The notes under the pieces were generated by a model, which saw only the letters and a program-made list of their open reading frames with translations, was not told where the DNA came from and did not search any database. A program made the translations under genes and the position numbers. Below are positions 60,601 through 64,000 of a DNA stretch of 64,000 nucleotides, piece by piece. Position 1 is the first letter of the stretch. The number at the start of each line of letters is the position of its first letter. Origin of the DNA: Oreocharis arfaki (Eukaryota > Chordata > Aves > Passeriformes > Paramythiidae); the NCBI GenBank assembly GCA_013398015.1, contig VZRR01002170.1:1-64000 (forward strand). The letters run 5' to 3'.

Positions 60601-63600
60601 TAGGCTTGTTGGGGATACACTAATGTTTCTTACCGTTTTAGAGGTTTGTGGAAGGGAGGAAGGAAAAAAAGAAGACAAAAAAATCCATAAAGCTTTTATT
60701 GAAGTGAACAGAAATATTCCTCATTGGATTCAAGTAGGACTACATACTCGAAGCTCTGCAGGTTATCTAAGGCAGACTTGGCCCATGACTCATATTTGAT
60801 GGAAGACTGGGAAGCAATTCAGAACTTAGCACTGAACTAAGCAAAGAAGCTATACATTATGCATCTAGGACTCAAAAAGGGAGCAAGAAGCTGCTAGACA
60901 TCAAAGGGGAAAAAGAATCCAGTTATCTAAACATCTAACAGATGAATCTGTGTCTTGCATGTCAAGCATGTTAGAGAGATGTCACTAAAGTAGCTCAGAA
61001 GTGCATTTTTGCTTTATTCTCAAATGACATTGCCTGAAATATTACTGAAGTGTGAAATATTAATAAAGTTACCTTCATGATGTCCATTTCAGACAAGATT
61101 GCAAGGGAAGGATGGAAAGCATTATCCTAGTGTCTCTAATCAGGAATTTAGGAGTGGCTATTTTACATTTCACATGTTCCTTTAGCCTAGCATAATGTTC
61201 TATGTGGCTTTTTCAGGTTTTTGGCTTGAGAAGAGTCCCCAATGAACTGTTTGTTCTGCACAAGCAGAACGAGTAGATTAAACACAGTCTGGGGCCAGAA
61301 TATATGTGTACATGCTGCAAAGTTGAAGAAAGAAGACTCTTTCCCTGTTCCACCATACGTATACCTGGCAGACTGGATTTCTTTGCAACAAGAGCAACAT
61401 TTCTTTGCATCTATGGCTCTTGCCCCTCCCTGTGCTAACATTTGTGGCTGGGAGATGCTCAAGATAGGGACATGAGGTCAGGCTAACCACAAATGACTGA
61501 AGATAGAAAGATTGCAGGCTTTACGCTCTTTAAAGCTAATGTTCTGGTTTTGGATCTTGGGAGACCTGGGAAAATCTATTTTTTGAGTTTCTATACTGAG
61601 TGTAACACAAGGATGCTGAAAAAAGTAACTTTTCACAGAGTTTATAAGATCAAATTCTTTAAGCGTAATTAAAGTTCTAAAACATCGAAGCAGACCTGGC
61701 ATCTGCACTCCTGCAGAGCATGCAAAAATGCCAGACTAATACTAATAATACCCTTCTGTTCCCTTCCAGTACTTTCAGAAACTTTCTGGGTTTTTTCAGT
61801 CTATGTCTTCCCCACACCCAGTGAAAAACCACCTGAAATGCTTTTAGACAAGTCTTCTGTACTCCAGATGGTTGTGGTCACATTGATGTTGTTTACCTCT
61901 GTTCTTCAAATATTCCTCAGACATTACAGTTGGTATCACTTTAATTATCATTCACTAACTTTCACTCTAAACAGTTTTCCAAAGCACCATTTCGTATGTT
62001 GTTAATTGAAGGAGCGAGTAGATTTTTAGGACTTACAGACAAAAACTTTACCATTCCTGGATGGGAATTTTCTATTCATCTAAATATTTCACTCTAGTCC
62101 TGAAGAATGTGAAGAACTGCTTGCCTTGAACTGGTACAATTCTCTGCAAGATTTCTGTAAGCAATATTATACAAATTCATGAAATTTCAGGTTTATGGCT
62201 TACAGGCAGAGAGAATAAGACTGACAAAAAGCGAAGCCAAGAAAAAAGTCACATGGGGCAGCAATTTGGAAAGATTGCTAAATAGCCTCGTTATCTCCCA
62301 TAGCTGTAGCTAACCAGACAATTGGATGCAGCTTCCATGGTGGCTTAAAACCAAGAGAAAAGGGTTGGCTGGTAATGAGGACGGAGATTTTGCATACCAA
62401 TTTCAGGTCTATAGAAATGGTAACGCTGGTGGGCATCAGCAGGGATTTTGTAGCATCCAAAAAAAAAAAAAGGTATTCCAAAAACAGGAAAAAGTGAGCC
62501 AAGGCATAATTTTTTTCTAAGGGAGAAGTGGACGCAATAGGCCTGACAGGGAAGAAGCCCAGCCCAAAGCTAGCTGCTGGCCCACCCAAAGCGGGAATTA
62601 GGGTTGCTAGCTTTGAAAGCAGCCAACTGCAGGACAAGAGAGGATAAGCTTCGCTAAAAGCACCATTTTGCCAAAGGTGCTCAAGGGTCAGAGAAAAGCA
62701 AGAGAGAACCTGTCTGAGCCCCATTTTCTGAGTAGCTATCAATACATGCTCCTCCTGAAGGACTTTGTCCCAGGTGTGGGCAAGGAATCCATGTCAGTGT
62801 TGAGGTACGAGGATGGAGAGGGTCTGCATTAATACGTCTCATGTCCTTCAGCACTCTGTCATCAGATTTTTGTCTCCAATTTTGGGACATCTGTGGCTTG
62901 AGAAAAAGCCACCTGTTCTGCACAGGACAGATCCTATTTTCTCTCTCACTGGGACAATTCTAAGAACTCAGAACTAGGATTTCTGCCTTTTAACTCCCAG
63001 AAGTTTTTTTTTTTAAATTTGCCTTTTCTTTTTCTTTCTTTCTTTACTATCCAGGTCTATTAAGTAAGGAGAGCTACTGCCAACAGACGGATCACAAAAG
63101 CTTATGTGCCTTCTAATGAAACCAATCATTCTAATTTACTTTTCCCTGCGGAATGTTTTTACATTTCCCTCATTTCTTTAGAGTGTAACTCTCAAAATCA
63201 TCTGTTTGACCATGGTTCCCAGGGTGGTATTTGTGATACAATAAAATATAAACATAAAAAAAGATAGCTATGCTTAGTTTAAAAGTTGAACAGGTTTCAC
63301 AGGTGTTGCTGAAGAGCCTTCAATTATGTAGAAGTGACACAATAGCAGAACAATTACTGTTACCTTGGATGAATATTCATGAATGGGTTCAATTTGTAGT
63401 AGTACTGAGTTGAGTTCAAAAGGTCTAGAGTTAAGTTTTGATGCAGAGAAGTACTCAAATGTTTGGATGCTTAACTGGAGCAAATAACTTGTATCGAGGC
63501 ACGAATATGAGAGGTCTGAAATCAGTGCAAGTCTGACTTCTGACACAGAAAACTAGGTTTAAGTCACTGACTAATTAATACAAAAAAAATTGTAAAACAC

Positions 63601-64000
63601 AGGAAAATAAATCTCTGAAACAAATCCCTTTGAAGCACATTACACCAGTTTTCAAGTCTTCACAGTGCTGTTGTTTGGAGCCCTGTTTGCGCATTTCAAC
63701 CCTAATGAGGAATTTACAACAGGCACAACAGAAATTTGTGGACTTCCTCTCTCCTGTCACCTCTCAGCCATCTTGAAGAGATAAGGCAATAATCTACATT
63801 TCTTCATCCAGCATTGAATTGCTTGTCTGGACTTGGTGGAACTGAAGATCTCTTTAACCCAGTAAAATCAGTTCATGAAAAATAGCTGACATAGGATTAC
63901 AAGGGGAAAAAAAAAACAAAATTGCAAAATTTCTCGTCTTTGATGTAACTTCAAAGCAATGGCAAAGGACAGCTCTTAAATGTCTTTGAAGCTACAGCAA
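57615..64000. other. Non-coding tract to the window end
   Basis: Mainly AT-rich. Frames such as 58724-59056 and 62278-62742 are short, overlap others and show no known domain. A small TTTC repeat lies at about 63028-63045. No gene or named repeat was recognised. Confidence 0.6.

Overview
The window looks like nuclear DNA from a bird. Four independent CR1 LINE 3' ends carry the avian tail motif (AGAATCAT..GGTT..TTGGAA on one strand, TTCTATGATTCTA on the other), and there are solo LTRs of endogenous retroviruses (ERVs) of avian type. No mammalian or bacterial signature was found. Family assignments rest on recall of avian repeat consensus sequences, not on a database search. The order within birds cannot be settled from this window.

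Layout: about 64 kb of mostly AT-rich, unique, intergenic or intronic sequence with no recognisable protein-coding exon, tRNA, rRNA or CRISPR. Positions 780-2700 hold two diverged inverted copies of an unrecognised repeat. Positions 8519-9030 are a minus-strand LTR whose U3 is interrupted by a 5' fragment of the 7SL (SRP) RNA gene. Positions 11048-11525 are a CR1, followed by a possible degenerate LTR at 11590-12185. Positions 14332-16184 hold two unrelated plus-strand solo LTRs about 320 bp apart. Positions 18385-18455 are a CR1 stub. Positions 21388-22923 are a longer, CpG-retaining solo LTR with AAAG flanks. Positions 27719-28264 contain an assembly gap with a 39-bp exact duplication beside it. 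Positions 29607-29718 are a CR1. Positions 40499-41089 are a minus-strand solo LTR related to the one at 8.5 kb. Positions 46363-46665 are a pyrimidine-rich microsatellite broken by a second gap. Positions 57550-57614 are a plus-strand CR1 end.

Between these lie long non-repetitive tracts. A few are dense in homeodomain or POU-like sites (24.87 kb, 39.0-39.5 kb, 47.3-47.8 kb) and are the best guesses for regulatory conserved elements. There are also faint remnants of very old palindromic amniote repeats near 42.8, 45.0, 50.1 and 53.7 kb.

No genes work together here. The window reads as a gene desert or a large intron. Its most unusual feature is the LTR/7SL chimera at 8.5-9.0 kb.
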